Source: Flaviflexus ciconiae (GTDB lineage: Bacteria > Actinomycetota > Actinomycetes > Actinomycetales > Actinomycetaceae). Taken from it: 64,000 bases of DNA. The notes below the pieces were generated by a model. It searched no databases. It had not been told where the DNA came from and saw nothing but the letters and a program-made list of their open reading frames with translations. This document shows, in pieces, positions 8,932 to 17,872 of the stretch. The stretch's first letter is position 1; the number at the start of each line of letters is the position of its first letter. The DNA lies in the NCBI RefSeq assembly GCF_003971195.1, contig NZ_CP034593.1, positions 434,001 through 498,000 on the forward strand. Direction: 5' to 3'. The position numbers and the translations under genes were made by a program.

Positions 8932-9274
8932 GGTGGTCCTTAGGTAAAGCGGAGCCATCCCACGGTGGGGCACGGCTCAATTTCACCACGCCCTCAGGTG
9001 CCTAAAGATACGGTGACAAAGGTCGACCGGGAGTCGGCAGGGAGGACGTGGTCCTTAATCGATGACGGGAACTGTCACTGTTCACGGCCCTCACCTCACT
9101 CTCAACGGTCGGATATGGCGCGTATGCGCGGTCTCTACTATACCCTGACTGCACGCCCCAGCCCATCGCTCGCGTCACACGTGTCCCAGCTACGGTGAAG
9201 GATCGTTCGACTGCCGGGAGGAAGCGTTATCTTGTTGCATTGCAGAACGTCACGTACTTGCACCGCGCAAGAAG
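8932..9274. other. Intergenic region between mgtE and threonine synthase
   Basis: No reading frame here looks coding. On the minus strand a TATAGT hexamer at 9142-9137 could be a -10 element for mgtE, which would give a leader of about 200 bases. I looked for a magnesium M-box and did not find its conserved core. GAGGTGAGGGCC on the minus strand is only a partial resemblance. Confidence 0.35.
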
Positions 9275-10432
9275 CTAGGACGCCGCTCCCGGTTGGTTGT
9301 GATCGCGGACGTCGCTAATGAGGTCGCTCACTTTGTTTGAGGCCTTGAGTCCAGAACCGGTGAGGAGAACAACGGTGGTTTCCGACTTGGCGATATGGCC
9401 GCGCTTCAAGAGTATGTCGAGGGCCGCGGCTGCTGTTGCGCTTGTGGGCTCAACAAACAGGCCCGCGGATACGAGCCTTTCGAGAGCCACCGCAATGTCC
9501 TGTTCGGGAACAGCGACCGAGGATCCGCCGGAGTCACGCAGCGCCGCCAAGATCTGGACCATCCGTAAGGGTTTCTTAATTGCCGTGCCTTCCGCAATCG
9601 TAGGAAGCACCTTCCGGTTCGGTACGTGGCCCGAATGCGCTGTGAAGGAGGCGTCGACGGGGGAGCAGTTGAGTGGCTGGGCCGCAAATAGCCGCGGAAT
9701 GTGGGAGATCATCCCGGCGTGGAACAGCTCGGTGAACCCCAGCCAGCATCCGAGCAGGCTACTCCCGGCACCGACCGGAACAATGATCGAATCGGGTGCG
9801 GAGAACCCGAGATCCTCCCATATTTCGTAGGCCAGTGTCTTCGTTCCTTGCAGGAAGAAGGCCTGCCAGTTGTGACTCGCGTAGAACGTCTTATCCGAGT
9901 GTGAGATGGCAGCATCTTGGGACGCTTCCCTCGGTCCGTCAACCAGTTCAACGTTTACGGCGTAGGAACGCATCTGGGTGATCTTTGAAGGCGAGGTGCT
10001 TGACGGGGCAAAGATCGTGACATCCATGCCACCGGCAGCCCCGTAGCCAGCTACCGACGATCCACCGTTGCCGGAAGAGTCTTCGAGAACCTCGGTCATG
10101 CCGCGCTCCCGAAGGTAGGACAGCATGACGCTCGTGCCACGGTCCTTGAAGCTGCCCGTGGGGTTCAGGAAATCGAGCTTGAAGAGTGGCCGGAAAACGC
10201 CCCAGTCCTTATCGATCAGGGGAGTGAGTCCCTCGCCGAGCGTAATTGGGTGCTGAACCGGTACGGGCAATGCTGCCGAGTACCGCCACAGGGTTGGCAC
10301 GGACGTGTCGATGTCTTCGGGAGTGAGACCCGAGCCTGGTTCAATCCAGAGCGGCCGACCGGTCTCCGATCGCCATCGCGGCTCGTCGAGGCTGTATCGG
10401 GATCCATCTACCGTGTCGACATAGTGGGGCAT
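9275..10432 (-). CDS. thrC: Threonine synthase (PLP-dependent)
   Basis: This 385-residue protein is a fold-type II PLP enzyme that converts O-phospho-homoserine to threonine. The PLP lysine is in NPTGSFKDRGTSVMLSYL near residue 95, the phosphate-binding loop in SSGNGGSSVAGYGAAGG, and the C-terminal pyrimidine-binding loop in VVLLTGSGLKAS. The form with WRYSAALPV and GEGLTPL near the N-terminus fits the shorter threonine synthase subgroup. I chose ATG at 10432; TTG at 10480 would add 16 unlikely residues. It stands apart from other threonine genes. A related cysteate or diaminopropionate enzyme is a less likely alternative. Confidence 0.85.
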   Translation of the reverse strand: MPHYVDTVDGSRYSLDEPRWRSETGRPLWIEPGSGLTPEDIDTSVPTLWRYSAALPVPVQHPITLGEGLTPLIDKDWGVFRPLFKLDFLNPTGSFKDRGTSVMLSYLRERGMTEVLEDSSGNGGSSVAGYGAAGGMDVTIFAPSSTSPSKITQMRSYAVNVELVDGPREASQDAAISHSDKTFYASHNWQAFFLQGTKTLAYEIWEDLGFSAPDSIIVPVGAGSSLLGCWLGFTELFHAGMISHIPRLFAAQPLNCSPVDASFTAHSGHVPNRKVLPTIAEGTAIKKPLRMVQILAALRDSGGSSVAVPEQDIAVALERLVSAGLFVEPTSATAAAALDILLKRGHIAKSETTVVLLTGSGLKASNKVSDLISDVRDHNQPGAAS

Positions 10433-10526
10433 GGCCTTATCGTAAACGGCAATCACCTGCTGAAAATGGACACTCGACAATCACGCAAACAAGGAAGCCA
10501 CGTATGAGAATTTGTGGCAAGAAGAA

Positions 10527-10566
10527 ACTCCCCCGCCACGAACCAATGGTCCACGAGCGGGGGAGT
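10527..10566 (-). terminator. Rho-independent terminator after the MMPL gene
   Basis: ACTCCCCCGC (10527-10536) and GCGGGGGAGT (10557-10566) form a perfect ten-base-pair stem. On the minus strand it is followed by a T-rich TTTCTTCTT stretch. It sits 20 bases past the stop of the MMPL exporter and before the threonine synthase start, so it separates the two units. Confidence 0.8.
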
Positions 10567-10586
10567 GACTCAGCTAGTCGCGGTGA

Positions 10587-13307
10587 TTATTGGTCCTCAG
10601 CGGGCCGAGCGTGCTTGCCGTGACCGGCAGGTTCGTTCGAGGAATCCGCAGGAACCGAACCCTTATTGGCAACTGCGACCTTGTCGGAGTTTGTTGCCGA
10701 GTCCGCCGAAGCGGAGCCCTGCGGGGCTTCCGCGAAGGTCGTCTCGTCCTGGATAGAGGAACCCTCCACGTCGACGCTCGGCAGGATCTTGTCGAGCCAG
10801 GCCGGGATCCACCAGGCCCTCTCGCCAAGGATCGTCATGGCAGCCGGCACGAGTGCCATGCGGACGACAAAGGCGTCGAGGAGAATACCGATGGCAAGGC
10901 CGAAGCCGATCGGACGGATCATCGACATACCGGAGAAGATGAAGCCAGCGAACACGGAGAACATGATGAGTGCCGCTGCGACAACAACTGCGCGTCCCGC
11001 GTAGAGACCGTCAACAACGGCCTTCTTGGCGGGCCTGCCGTGTGCCCAGGACTCTCTCATGCCGGTGGTGAGGAATAGCTGGTAGTCCATTGCGAGGCCG
11101 AACAGGATGCCGACTATGAGTGTCGGGAGGAACGACAGGACCGGGCCGGGGTTGTGGACCCCGAAGATCTCACCGAACCAGCCCCACTGGAAGATCGCAA
11201 CAACGGCACCCATGGCGGCAAGAACCGAGAACAGGAAGCCAACCGTGGCGAGCAGCGGGACAAGGATCGAACGGAACACGATGACGAGCAAGATGAACGA
11301 GATGAGGATGACAACGCCGAGGTAGATCGGCAGTGCCTCGCCGAGGTTCTCCGAGACATCGATCTGCATGGCTGTCTGGCCCGTGACCTCGACAGCGACC
11401 TCACTGTCACCAACGGTGATCGGAGACATGTCGCGAATATCGTGGACCAGGTCCTCCGTCTCAGCATCCGACGGGCCGGTGGTGCCAATGACCTGGAAGA
11501 TCGCGAGAGTGCCATCCTCCGAAGTGCCACCCGGGAGGACCGAAACGATCTCCTCGTGGGCGTAGAGCTCCTGGCCAACCGCCGTGATGATCTCCTGGGA
11601 GGCGGCCTCATCGAGGCCGCCTGGCAGGTCGGCTGCCACGATGTGGGGGCCGTTGCGACCGGGGCCGAAGGCCTCGGAGGTGATCATGTGGCTTTCGTAA
11701 GCATCTGTTCCCGGATCCTCATTCGAACCGTCGGGAAGGCCGAGCCTCATCGAGAAGAACGGGATCGCGAGGATACCAAGGAGAATGATGGAACCGACGG
11801 TGGTGAGCCACGGGTGGCGGGCCGGTGCCGGGGTCTGCTTCTTACCGTTCGAGGTCTCGAGCGGAACGATGTGGTCCAGGGCCTTGGCTTCCGCACGCTG
11901 CTTCTTGGGAAGCACCCGGTACCCGAGGAAGTGAAGCATCGCCGGGGTCAACGTGATCGTCAGGAGAACGGCGACAAGCACTGCCAGGGCAGCGACGTTG
12001 CCGAGAATGCCAAGGAACGGAATGCCAACAACGTTGAGAGCGACGAGAGCGATGATCACCGTCAGGCCGGCGAACACAACGGCGTTACCGGACGTGCCCA
12101 CGGCCAGGCCGATCGACTCGTCAACGGAGTAACCGCGCCGCAGTTGCGTACGGTGCCGGTTGACGACGAACAAGGTGTAGTCGATGCCGACGGCGAGGCC
12201 CAGCATGACGCCCAGAATTGGGGACACCTGGTGCATCTCGATGACGCCAGCAAGGGCCTGGGTGACCATGACGGTGATGCCTACACCTATGAGTGCGGTC
12301 ATGAGCGGTAGCGCTGCCGTGAGGAGGTTCCGGAGCATGACGTACAGGACGATCGCGGCAACGAGAAGGCCGATGATCTCGGCGGCGCCAACGATGTTCG
12401 ACAGGTCGGTCGCAATGGACTGGGAATAGTAGGCCTCAACATTGTCCGACAGATTGTTGCTGATGGCGTCCTTCAAACCGGTCGTGGTTTCCGCCGGGAC
12501 GGTCATACCCGACCCATCAAACGTCACGGTAGCGATTGCGGCCGTGCCATCGTCCGACACCACCGTGTAGTCACCCATGATGTCAAGGAGAGCCTGTGCG
12601 TTCTCGAGCTCGGCAAAACCAGCATCGAGCTGTTCCTGGCCGGCTGCGGCCTCAGCCCGAGCAGTATCGAGCGTGGCCTGCTGGGTGTCGATCTCGGCCT
12701 GGGCGGCGTCAAGCTCAGCGACCTGCGCCTCGAGAGCCTCCACCTGTGCGGCGACGTCAGCGGGAAGCTGATCGACAGGCACGTCGGGAAGCTGGGCCAT
12801 GGCTTCGTCGAGCTGTGCCCGACCAGCATCCAACTCCTCCTGGGCGGCGTCGAGCTCTGCCTGACCGGCCTCGAGCTCTTCAAGCCCAGCATCGAGTTCT
12901 TCCTGGCCAGCGACGAGTGCGTCATAGCCGGCGGTTGCCTGCTCGACTCCGGTGGCCATCTCCTCCTGGACCGTGAACGGATCGAGGACGGACGACACTC
13001 CCTCAACGCTGCCACCAGCTTCAAGAGCGGATGAGATCTCCGCGATCTCTTCGTCGTTTAACGGCTCCCCGTCGGATGACGTGAACGTGATTGTTCCGCT
13101 TCCCTTCGCGGCCTCGGGAAGCTCCTCGGCCAGGCGATCGGCAAGATCCTGGCTCCGGGTGCCCGGAATGGTCAGGGCAGATGAGTACTGGCCGCCGGCG
13201 AACGTTCCAAGCAGGATCGCACCGACTAGAAGGACAACCCAGATCGCAACAACGATCGGGGCGTGGGCGGCACTCGAGCGGCCGAGCCGCTGGAGGAGTT
13301 TAGCCAT
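10587..13307 (-). CDS. MMPL/RND-family exporter with a heptad-repeat extracellular loop
   Basis: This 906-residue protein has the twelve-helix RND plan with two large extracytoplasmic loops. The first membrane helix is near residues 18-40. The second to sixth cluster includes GLAVGIDYTLFVVNRHR near residue 380, the conserved acidic-residue motif of MMPL proteins, and the mirror copy GLAMDYQLFL lies near residue 730. Loop 1 contains about 100 residues of nearly exact heptads such as EELDAGL EELEAGQ AELDAAQ, predicting a long coiled coil. Such proteins export lipids, siderophores or drugs using the proton gradient. A TetR regulator precedes it by 17 bases on the same strand. The tail of about 50 residues is hydrophilic. 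Confidence 0.88.
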   Translation of the reverse strand: MAKLLQRLGRSSAAHAPIVVAIWVVLLVGAILLGTFAGGQYSSALTIPGTRSQDLADRLAEELPEAAKGSGTITFTSSDGEPLNDEEIAEISSALEAGGSVEGVSSVLDPFTVQEEMATGVEQATAGYDALVAGQEELDAGLEELEAGQAELDAAQEELDAGRAQLDEAMAQLPDVPVDQLPADVAAQVEALEAQVAELDAAQAEIDTQQATLDTARAEAAAGQEQLDAGFAELENAQALLDIMGDYTVVSDDGTAAIATVTFDGSGMTVPAETTTGLKDAISNNLSDNVEAYYSQSIATDLSNIVGAAEIIGLLVAAIVLYVMLRNLLTAALPLMTALIGVGITVMVTQALAGVIEMHQVSPILGVMLGLAVGIDYTLFVVNRHRTQLRRGYSVDESIGLAVGTSGNAVVFAGLTVIIALVALNVVGIPFLGILGNVAALAVLVAVLLTITLTPAMLHFLGYRVLPKKQRAEAKALDHIVPLETSNGKKQTPAPARHPWLTTVGSIILLGILAIPFFSMRLGLPDGSNEDPGTDAYESHMITSEAFGPGRNGPHIVAADLPGGLDEAASQEIITAVGQELYAHEEIVSVLPGGTSEDGTLAIFQVIGTTGPSDAETEDLVHDIRDMSPITVGDSEVAVEVTGQTAMQIDVSENLGEALPIYLGVVILISFILLVIVFRSILVPLLATVGFLFSVLAAMGAVVAIFQWGWFGEIFGVHNPGPVLSFLPTLIVGILFGLAMDYQLFLTTGMRESWAHGRPAKKAVVDGLYAGRAVVVAAALIMFSVFAGFIFSGMSMIRPIGFGLAIGILLDAFVVRMALVPAAMTILGERAWWIPAWLDKILPSVDVEGSSIQDETTFAEAPQGSASADSATNSDKVAVANKGSVPADSSNEPAGHGKHARPAEDQ

Positions 13308-13324
13308 GAAGGGTGCCTTTCGGA

Positions 13325-13960
13325 CTAGATAGCTGAGTCGGCCCGCAGAGCAACGGGTCCGATACGGACAAGTTCAAGAGCGCGATGATGGAGGGAGTTC
13401 CATTCCTCGCGGGAGCCCTTATGCTCCTCGGACATATTCACCCAGAGGGCCTGGGCGGTTTGGATTGCCGAGATGATCGTGTGGGAAAGGAGGTGAGCAT
13501 CCACGTCGCTGATATTGGGAACGGCCTGGCGGACCGCGTCTGCAAGGACATTGGCAGCCCGCTCGATAATCTGGCTTGCCCACGCGAGAGTCCCTGACCT
13601 GCGAGCATCGGTCGAGATCACGGCCGAGATATGCTCCAGGATCTCGTACGACTCGTCGAGGAGCACGGTGCGCTGGAGATAGCTGATCAGGTCGTCGGCC
13701 GAACCGGTCGACTCTCCGATGTTGCTGGCGCGTTCGAACAGGCCCTCAAGACACTGGGACAGGTACGCGTAGACAGCATCATCCGCGGAATGAAAGTGGT
13801 TAAAGATCGAGCGACGCGAAGTCCCGGCCCGCTCCGCCAAATCAACAGCGGTGAAGCTTCCGATCCCTCGGGTGCTCGCGAGCTCGCCGGCAGCATCGAT
13901 AATTGCCTGCCGGTTCCTCTCCTTGACTGATTCGGTATTCCGAATCTTTCTATTAAGCAC
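13325..13960 (-). CDS. TetR-family repressor of the MMPL operon
   Basis: The protein has about 211 residues with an N-terminal TetR DNA-binding domain: AIIDAAGELASTRGIGSFTAVDLAERAGTSRRSIFNHF gives the helix-turn-helix around residues 20-55, quoted in parts as AVDLAERAGTSRRSIFNHF. The C-terminal domain is the variable ligand pocket. GTG at 13960 is preferred over TTG at 13996 because the latter would place translation inside a perfect palindrome that looks like the operator. With that choice the mRNA may be leaderless. The regulator is first and the exporter second in the operon, the usual arrangement for ligand-induced efflux. Confidence 0.88.
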   Translation of the reverse strand: MLNRKIRNTESVKERNRQAIIDAAGELASTRGIGSFTAVDLAERAGTSRRSIFNHFHSADDAVYAYLSQCLEGLFERASNIGESTGSADDLISYLQRTVLLDESYEILEHISAVISTDARRSGTLAWASQIIERAANVLADAVRQAVPNISDVDAHLLSHTIISAIQTAQALWVNMSEEHKGSREEWNSLHHRALELVRIGPVALRADSAI

Positions 13961-13981
13961 CAGACAAGAGTACGGAGGGAT

Positions 13982-13996
13982 TTGCACTAAGTGCAA
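13982..13996. promoter_or_regulatory. Candidate TetR operator overlapping the -35 element
   Basis: TTGCACTAAGTGCAA is a perfect 7+1+7 palindrome directly upstream of the TetR-MMPL operon. On the minus strand TTGCAC could serve as -35 and TACTCT, 18 bases further, as -10, about seven bases before the GTG start. Repressor bound here would block the promoter. Target and regulator are inferred from position. Confidence 0.65.
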
Positions 13997-14195
13997 TTAC
14001 TGGTGGTGTTAGATCCTTCACCCGTCACCTTCCCGAGCGGGAAACCGTTGGTGGGTTGCGATGTGGAGGTTCCCGGGATACTGCACATTCTTTCGCGAGC
14101 GCGTGGTGGAATGGTCGGATTATCCAGGGTGTCCGGTTCCCTTCGAAGGTCCCAGAGTGTGGACAATATCCCTTCTTACAGTGGGGATAGATCGT

Positions 14196-14210
14196 CCTCA
14201 CGTCGTGAGG
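14196..14210. promoter_or_regulatory. Palindrome upstream of sdhC
   Basis: CCTCACG and CGTGAGG flank one T, making a perfect 7+1+7 palindrome 22 bases before the sdhC start. It could be a regulator site or an mRNA hairpin near the ribosome binding site. No regulator gene is nearby to suggest which. Confidence 0.3.
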
Positions 14211-14232
14211 CACGGCCGTGAGAGAGGCAAAG

Positions 14233-15030
14233 ATGGCTCAGGAAACAGTAAAGAAACCCCCGGTGCGAACCCTGCCGCGTGAAGGCAGAGTAACCGGCGC
14301 GGATGACATTTTGCTTGAGAGGGGTCGCATCGGCAAGGCCGGTGGCCGCATCGAGAGAGTGCGCCCGAGCAACTGGAGCCTTAAGGTAACCGCTGCAATG
14401 ACCGGCGTGCTTCTTGCCCTCTTTGTCACGATCCACATGGTCGGCAACCTCAAGGTGTACTCGGGTCCGGAGAGCTTCAATGCCTATGCGCACTGGCTCC
14501 GTGTTGTTGGCGATCCGCTCCTGCCGGAGATGGGTCTGCTGTGGATCGTTCGGATCGTCATGGGAACGGCACTGATCCTTCACATCTGGTCGACCCTGCT
14601 GGTGAGGTATCGGGGATTCAAACTCCGGGGAGGCGGATCGAAGGCAAGGCTTCACGGCGGCTCCTTCATTTCCCGCCTCATGCTGACCACCGGGCTGATC
14701 CTCATGGTTTTTGTGGTCTTCCACATCCTTGACCTGACAACCGGTCAAGCGAATAGCGATTTCCAGGCGCCAACTGCCACCGACTCCTTCGCGTACGAGA
14801 ACCTCATCAACTCGTTCAGCAACCCGCTGTTTGCCAGCATCTACATGGTTTCGATGGTGGCCCTCGCTTTCCATCTTGTCCACGGCCTGTGGGTTCTTGC
14901 AACCGACCTGGGTGTGACAGCCCTGCGAACGCGCACCGTATGGAAGGCAGTAGCTCACCTGGTTGCCCTCGTGGTCGCCCTCGTCAACCTGTCCATTCCC
15001 GCCGCCGTTTTGATGGGAGTCGTGTCATGA
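14233..15030 (+). CDS. sdhC: Succinate dehydrogenase cytochrome b subunit
   Basis: The 265-residue protein has a hydrophilic N-terminus of about 50 residues and then five membrane segments. It belongs to the single-subunit diheme anchor type that reduces menaquinone. Histidines typical of heme ligation lie in FVTIHMVGNLKVY, ILHIWSTLLV, VFHILDLTTG and FHLVHGLWV. The start ATG at 14233 follows GAGAGAGGC; GTG at 14218 lies inside that binding site and is rejected. It overlaps sdhA by the ATGA arrangement, so the three genes are translated together. As in other Gram-positive bacteria there is no separate SdhD. Confidence 0.92.
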   Translation: MAQETVKKPPVRTLPREGRVTGADDILLERGRIGKAGGRIERVRPSNWSLKVTAAMTGVLLALFVTIHMVGNLKVYSGPESFNAYAHWLRVVGDPLLPEMGLLWIVRIVMGTALILHIWSTLLVRYRGFKLRGGGSKARLHGGSFISRLMLTTGLILMVFVVFHILDLTTGQANSDFQAPTATDSFAYENLINSFSNPLFASIYMVSMVALAFHLVHGLWVLATDLGVTALRTRTVWKAVAHLVALVVALVNLSIPAAVLMGVVS

Positions 15031-17096
15031 AGTTCGGATGGAAGAAAAAGACGCCAGCAGCATCTCCGACAGGTCAGGCACGACACTCCGCAGGAACTCC
15101 AGCAAATGGCGTGGGGAAGGAACGGTTAAGCCGCGCATCCCGCAGGAAGGGCGCACCAAAGGTTAGGCAGGGAATGCTCCTCGATTCGCGCGAACCGGGC
15201 GGACCGGCCGATGAAGCGTGGTCCCGCGCCAAGAAGGATTACCGCCTAGTCGGTACCTCAAACCGTCGGAAGTTCACGATTATTGTTGTTGGAACGGGCC
15301 TGGCCGGTGCGGGATCCGCGGCGACGCTCGCCGACCTGGGCTACAACGTTATTTCCGTGACCTACCACGATGCTCCGCGGCGGGCGCACTCCGTGGCCGC
15401 CCAGGGAGGTATCAACGCCGCGCGCGCCAAGAAGGTCGATAACGACTCCGTCAGCAGATTCGTTAAAGACACAGTCAAGGGTGGTGACTTCCGGGGCCGC
15501 GAGCGCGAGGCCTTCCGACTTGCCGAAGTATCCGCTGGCGTGATTGACCACCTGAATGCGATTGGCGTTCCGTTCGCGCGTGAGTACGGCGGTTCACTGA
15601 ATACTCGATCGTTTGGTGGTGTCCAGGTGTCCCGCACCTATTACACTCGCGGTCAAACGGGCCAGCAGTTGCAGGTGGCTGCGGCGTCGGATCTTGCCAG
15701 GCAGGTGAATGCCGGTCGGGTGAAGCAGTATGTGCGTCACGAAATGGTTGACCTCGTTGTGGAAGACGGCCGGGCTCAGGGCGTGATTGTCCGGAACCTG
15801 CTCACGGGTGAGCTGAAGCCGCTTCTTGGTCACGCGGTTGTTTTGGCGACCGGCGGCTACGGCAACATCTATTACCGGTCGACTCTTGCAAAGAACTCGA
15901 ATGCGTCGGCCGCGTGGCGGGCGCACCGCCGCGGTGCCCACATGGCGATGCCGTCGTTTATTCAGTTCCATCCGACTGCTCTGCCGATTTCGACGGAGTG
16001 GCAGTCAAAGACAATTCTTATGTCTGAGTCGCTGCGTAACGATGGTCGGATCTGGGTTCCGAAGGAACCGGGTGATTCCCGCCCCGCCAACGACATTCCG
16101 GAAGGGGAGCGGGACTACTATTTGGAGCGGAAGTATCCGGCCTTCGGTAACCTCACGCCCCGCGATGTTGCTTCACGTGCCGCGAAGGACGTGATTGACG
16201 CCGGTCACGGCGTTGGTCCGTTGAAGAACTCGGTGTACCTGGACTTTAGGGATGCGATTGCGCGCCTCGGTAGGGATGAAATTGCCGCCAGGTACGGGAA
16301 TCTCTTCCACATGTATGACGATGCGACAGGTGAGGACCCGTACACGGTTCCCATGAGGATTGCTCCGGGCGCCCACTTCACCATGGGAGGGCTCTGGACC
16401 GACTACCAGCTCATGACGTCGATCCCCGGGCTGTTTGCTGCCGGTGAGGCAGGCTTTGGTTATCACGGTGCTAACCGGCTGGGAGCGAACTCCCTCCTGT
16501 CGGCCTGTGTCGATGGCTGGTTCACGATTCCGAACACGGTTCCTGATTATCTGGCAGGTCATCTCGGCAAACCCGTCATCTCCGAAGATAGCCCGGCGGT
16601 CACCGAGGCACTGGAGTCGTCATATTCGCGGTTTGACCGGCTCCTTGGCATCGAGGGTCAGACACCGCCACGCGACTACCACCGCAGGCTTGGTGAGGTT
16701 CTCTATAAAGGATGCGGGGTGACGAGAAGTGCCGAGGGTCTCATCGCGGCTATCGCAAAGATCCGTCAGATCCGTTCCGAGTTCTATGAGGACCTGCTTA
16801 TTGCTGGCCCTGTCGACCGGGTCAACCAGGAGCTCGAATACGCGGGTCGGGTAGAGGACTATCTCCAGCTTGCCGAGATGCTCTGCGTTGACGCCTACGA
16901 CCGCGATGAGTCGTGCGGAGCGCACTTTAGGGTGGAGCACCAGACGAGTGGTGGCGAGGCGAAGCGTGACGACGAGAGCTGGGCAAAGATATCCGCGTGG
17001 GAAAGCCGCGGATGGTCCGATGAGCCGGTGTTTACGAGACATACGGAGCCGCTCGAATACGAAGCTGTTCCGCTCGAGGTGAGGGATTACCGATGA
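15027..17096 (+). CDS. sdhA: Succinate dehydrogenase flavoprotein subunit
   Basis: This 689-residue protein oxidises succinate to fumarate with covalently bound FAD. The dinucleotide-binding motif VVGTGLAGAGSAATLADLGY begins near residue 87. The flavin-linking histidine is in RRAHSVAAQGGINAA, substrate-binding elements are in FIQFHPTALP and APGAHFTMGGLW, and the catalytic region GYHGANRLGANSLLSA lies near residue 485. About 80 basic residues precede the FAD domain, as in related actinobacterial enzymes such as that of Corynebacterium, as I recall. The start ATG overlaps the sdhC stop, and the stop overlaps the sdhB start. It is the cytoplasmic subunit of complex II. Confidence 0.96.
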   Translation: MKFGWKKKTPAASPTGQARHSAGTPANGVGKERLSRASRRKGAPKVRQGMLLDSREPGGPADEAWSRAKKDYRLVGTSNRRKFTIIVVGTGLAGAGSAATLADLGYNVISVTYHDAPRRAHSVAAQGGINAARAKKVDNDSVSRFVKDTVKGGDFRGREREAFRLAEVSAGVIDHLNAIGVPFAREYGGSLNTRSFGGVQVSRTYYTRGQTGQQLQVAAASDLARQVNAGRVKQYVRHEMVDLVVEDGRAQGVIVRNLLTGELKPLLGHAVVLATGGYGNIYYRSTLAKNSNASAAWRAHRRGAHMAMPSFIQFHPTALPISTEWQSKTILMSESLRNDGRIWVPKEPGDSRPANDIPEGERDYYLERKYPAFGNLTPRDVASRAAKDVIDAGHGVGPLKNSVYLDFRDAIARLGRDEIAARYGNLFHMYDDATGEDPYTVPMRIAPGAHFTMGGLWTDYQLMTSIPGLFAAGEAGFGYHGANRLGANSLLSACVDGWFTIPNTVPDYLAGHLGKPVISEDSPAVTEALESSYSRFDRLLGIEGQTPPRDYHRRLGEVLYKGCGVTRSAEGLIAAIAKIRQIRSEFYEDLLIAGPVDRVNQELEYAGRVEDYLQLAEMLCVDAYDRDESCGAHFRVEHQTSGGEAKRDDESWAKISAWESRGWSDEPVFTRHTEPLEYEAVPLEVRDYR

Positions 17097-17842
17097 AACT
17101 GACAGTGAAAGTATGGCGCCAAGGCACCCCGGCCGATGATGGCAGGTTCGAAACGCGCACGGTGAATGACCTTGAGCCGTCTCTTTCCGTCCTGGAAATG
17201 CTGGACAAGATGAACGACGACATCGTTAAGGAGGGCGGCGATCCCGTCACCTTCGAGTCGGACTGTCGTGAAGGCATCTGCGGTGCCTGCGGAATCCTGG
17301 TTAACAGAAGACCGCATGGCCCGACCCCGCTTACCCCCGCCTGCCACCAGCGGCTGTCCTCGTTTAACGACGGTGAGACGGTCACCATTGAACCGTTCCG
17401 CTCCGGGGCTTACCCCGTCGTCAAGGACCTCATGGTCGAACGTAGCGCGCTCGTGGACGTCATGGATGCTGGGGGCCACGTCCAGGTCGCTGCTGGCACG
17501 GCACCCGATGCCGATACGGACCGAATCACGTACGACACGGCAGAACTGGCACTCGATTTCGCCGCCTGTATCGGTTGCGGTGCCTGCGTGGCGGCTTGCC
17601 CCAACGGTTCTGCGAACCTGTACCTCGGTGCAAAGCTTGCCCATCTGTCCATGCTTCCCATTCCCGCCTCCGAGCGAGGAATGAGAGCCGATGTCATGCT
17701 GGCGGAAGCGGATGAGCGCTTTGGTCCGTGCTCTCTCCACGGCGAATGTGCGCTGGTGTGTCCTGCCAATATTCCGCTTGTAGCTATCTCCTACGTCAAT
17801 AAGGAGCGGATGAGGTGCGCACTGAGAGGAAAGAATGATTAA
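17093..17842 (+). CDS. sdhB: Succinate dehydrogenase iron-sulfur subunit
   Basis: The 249-residue protein passes electrons from the flavin to the quinone site. The [2Fe-2S] ligands are in DCREGICGACGILVN near residue 60, completed by a later cysteine in LTPACHQ. The ferredoxin-like half has CIGCGACVAACPNGSANL near residue 160 and CSLHGECALVCPANIPL near residue 215, holding the [4Fe-4S] and [3Fe-4S] clusters. The gene is last in sdhCAB, overlaps sdhA by four bases, and is followed by a strong hairpin terminator. Confidence 0.95.
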   Translation: MKLTVKVWRQGTPADDGRFETRTVNDLEPSLSVLEMLDKMNDDIVKEGGDPVTFESDCREGICGACGILVNRRPHGPTPLTPACHQRLSSFNDGETVTIEPFRSGAYPVVKDLMVERSALVDVMDAGGHVQVAAGTAPDADTDRITYDTAELALDFAACIGCGACVAACPNGSANLYLGAKLAHLSMLPIPASERGMRADVMLAEADERFGPCSLHGECALVCPANIPLVAISYVNKERMRCALRGKND

Positions 17843-17872
17843 CTGAACTTCCTGGTGGCGATTGTGGCTGCG

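Noticed and set aside
8932..9274. Magnesium M-box riboswitch before mgtE
   Set aside because: Only GAGGTGAGGGCC resembles part of the motif; the rest of the conserved core is missing.
11154..12311. Long plus-strand frame across the MMPL gene
   Set aside because: It is an antisense shadow of a GC-rich coding region; its composition (Arg, Asp, Gly rich) matches no family.
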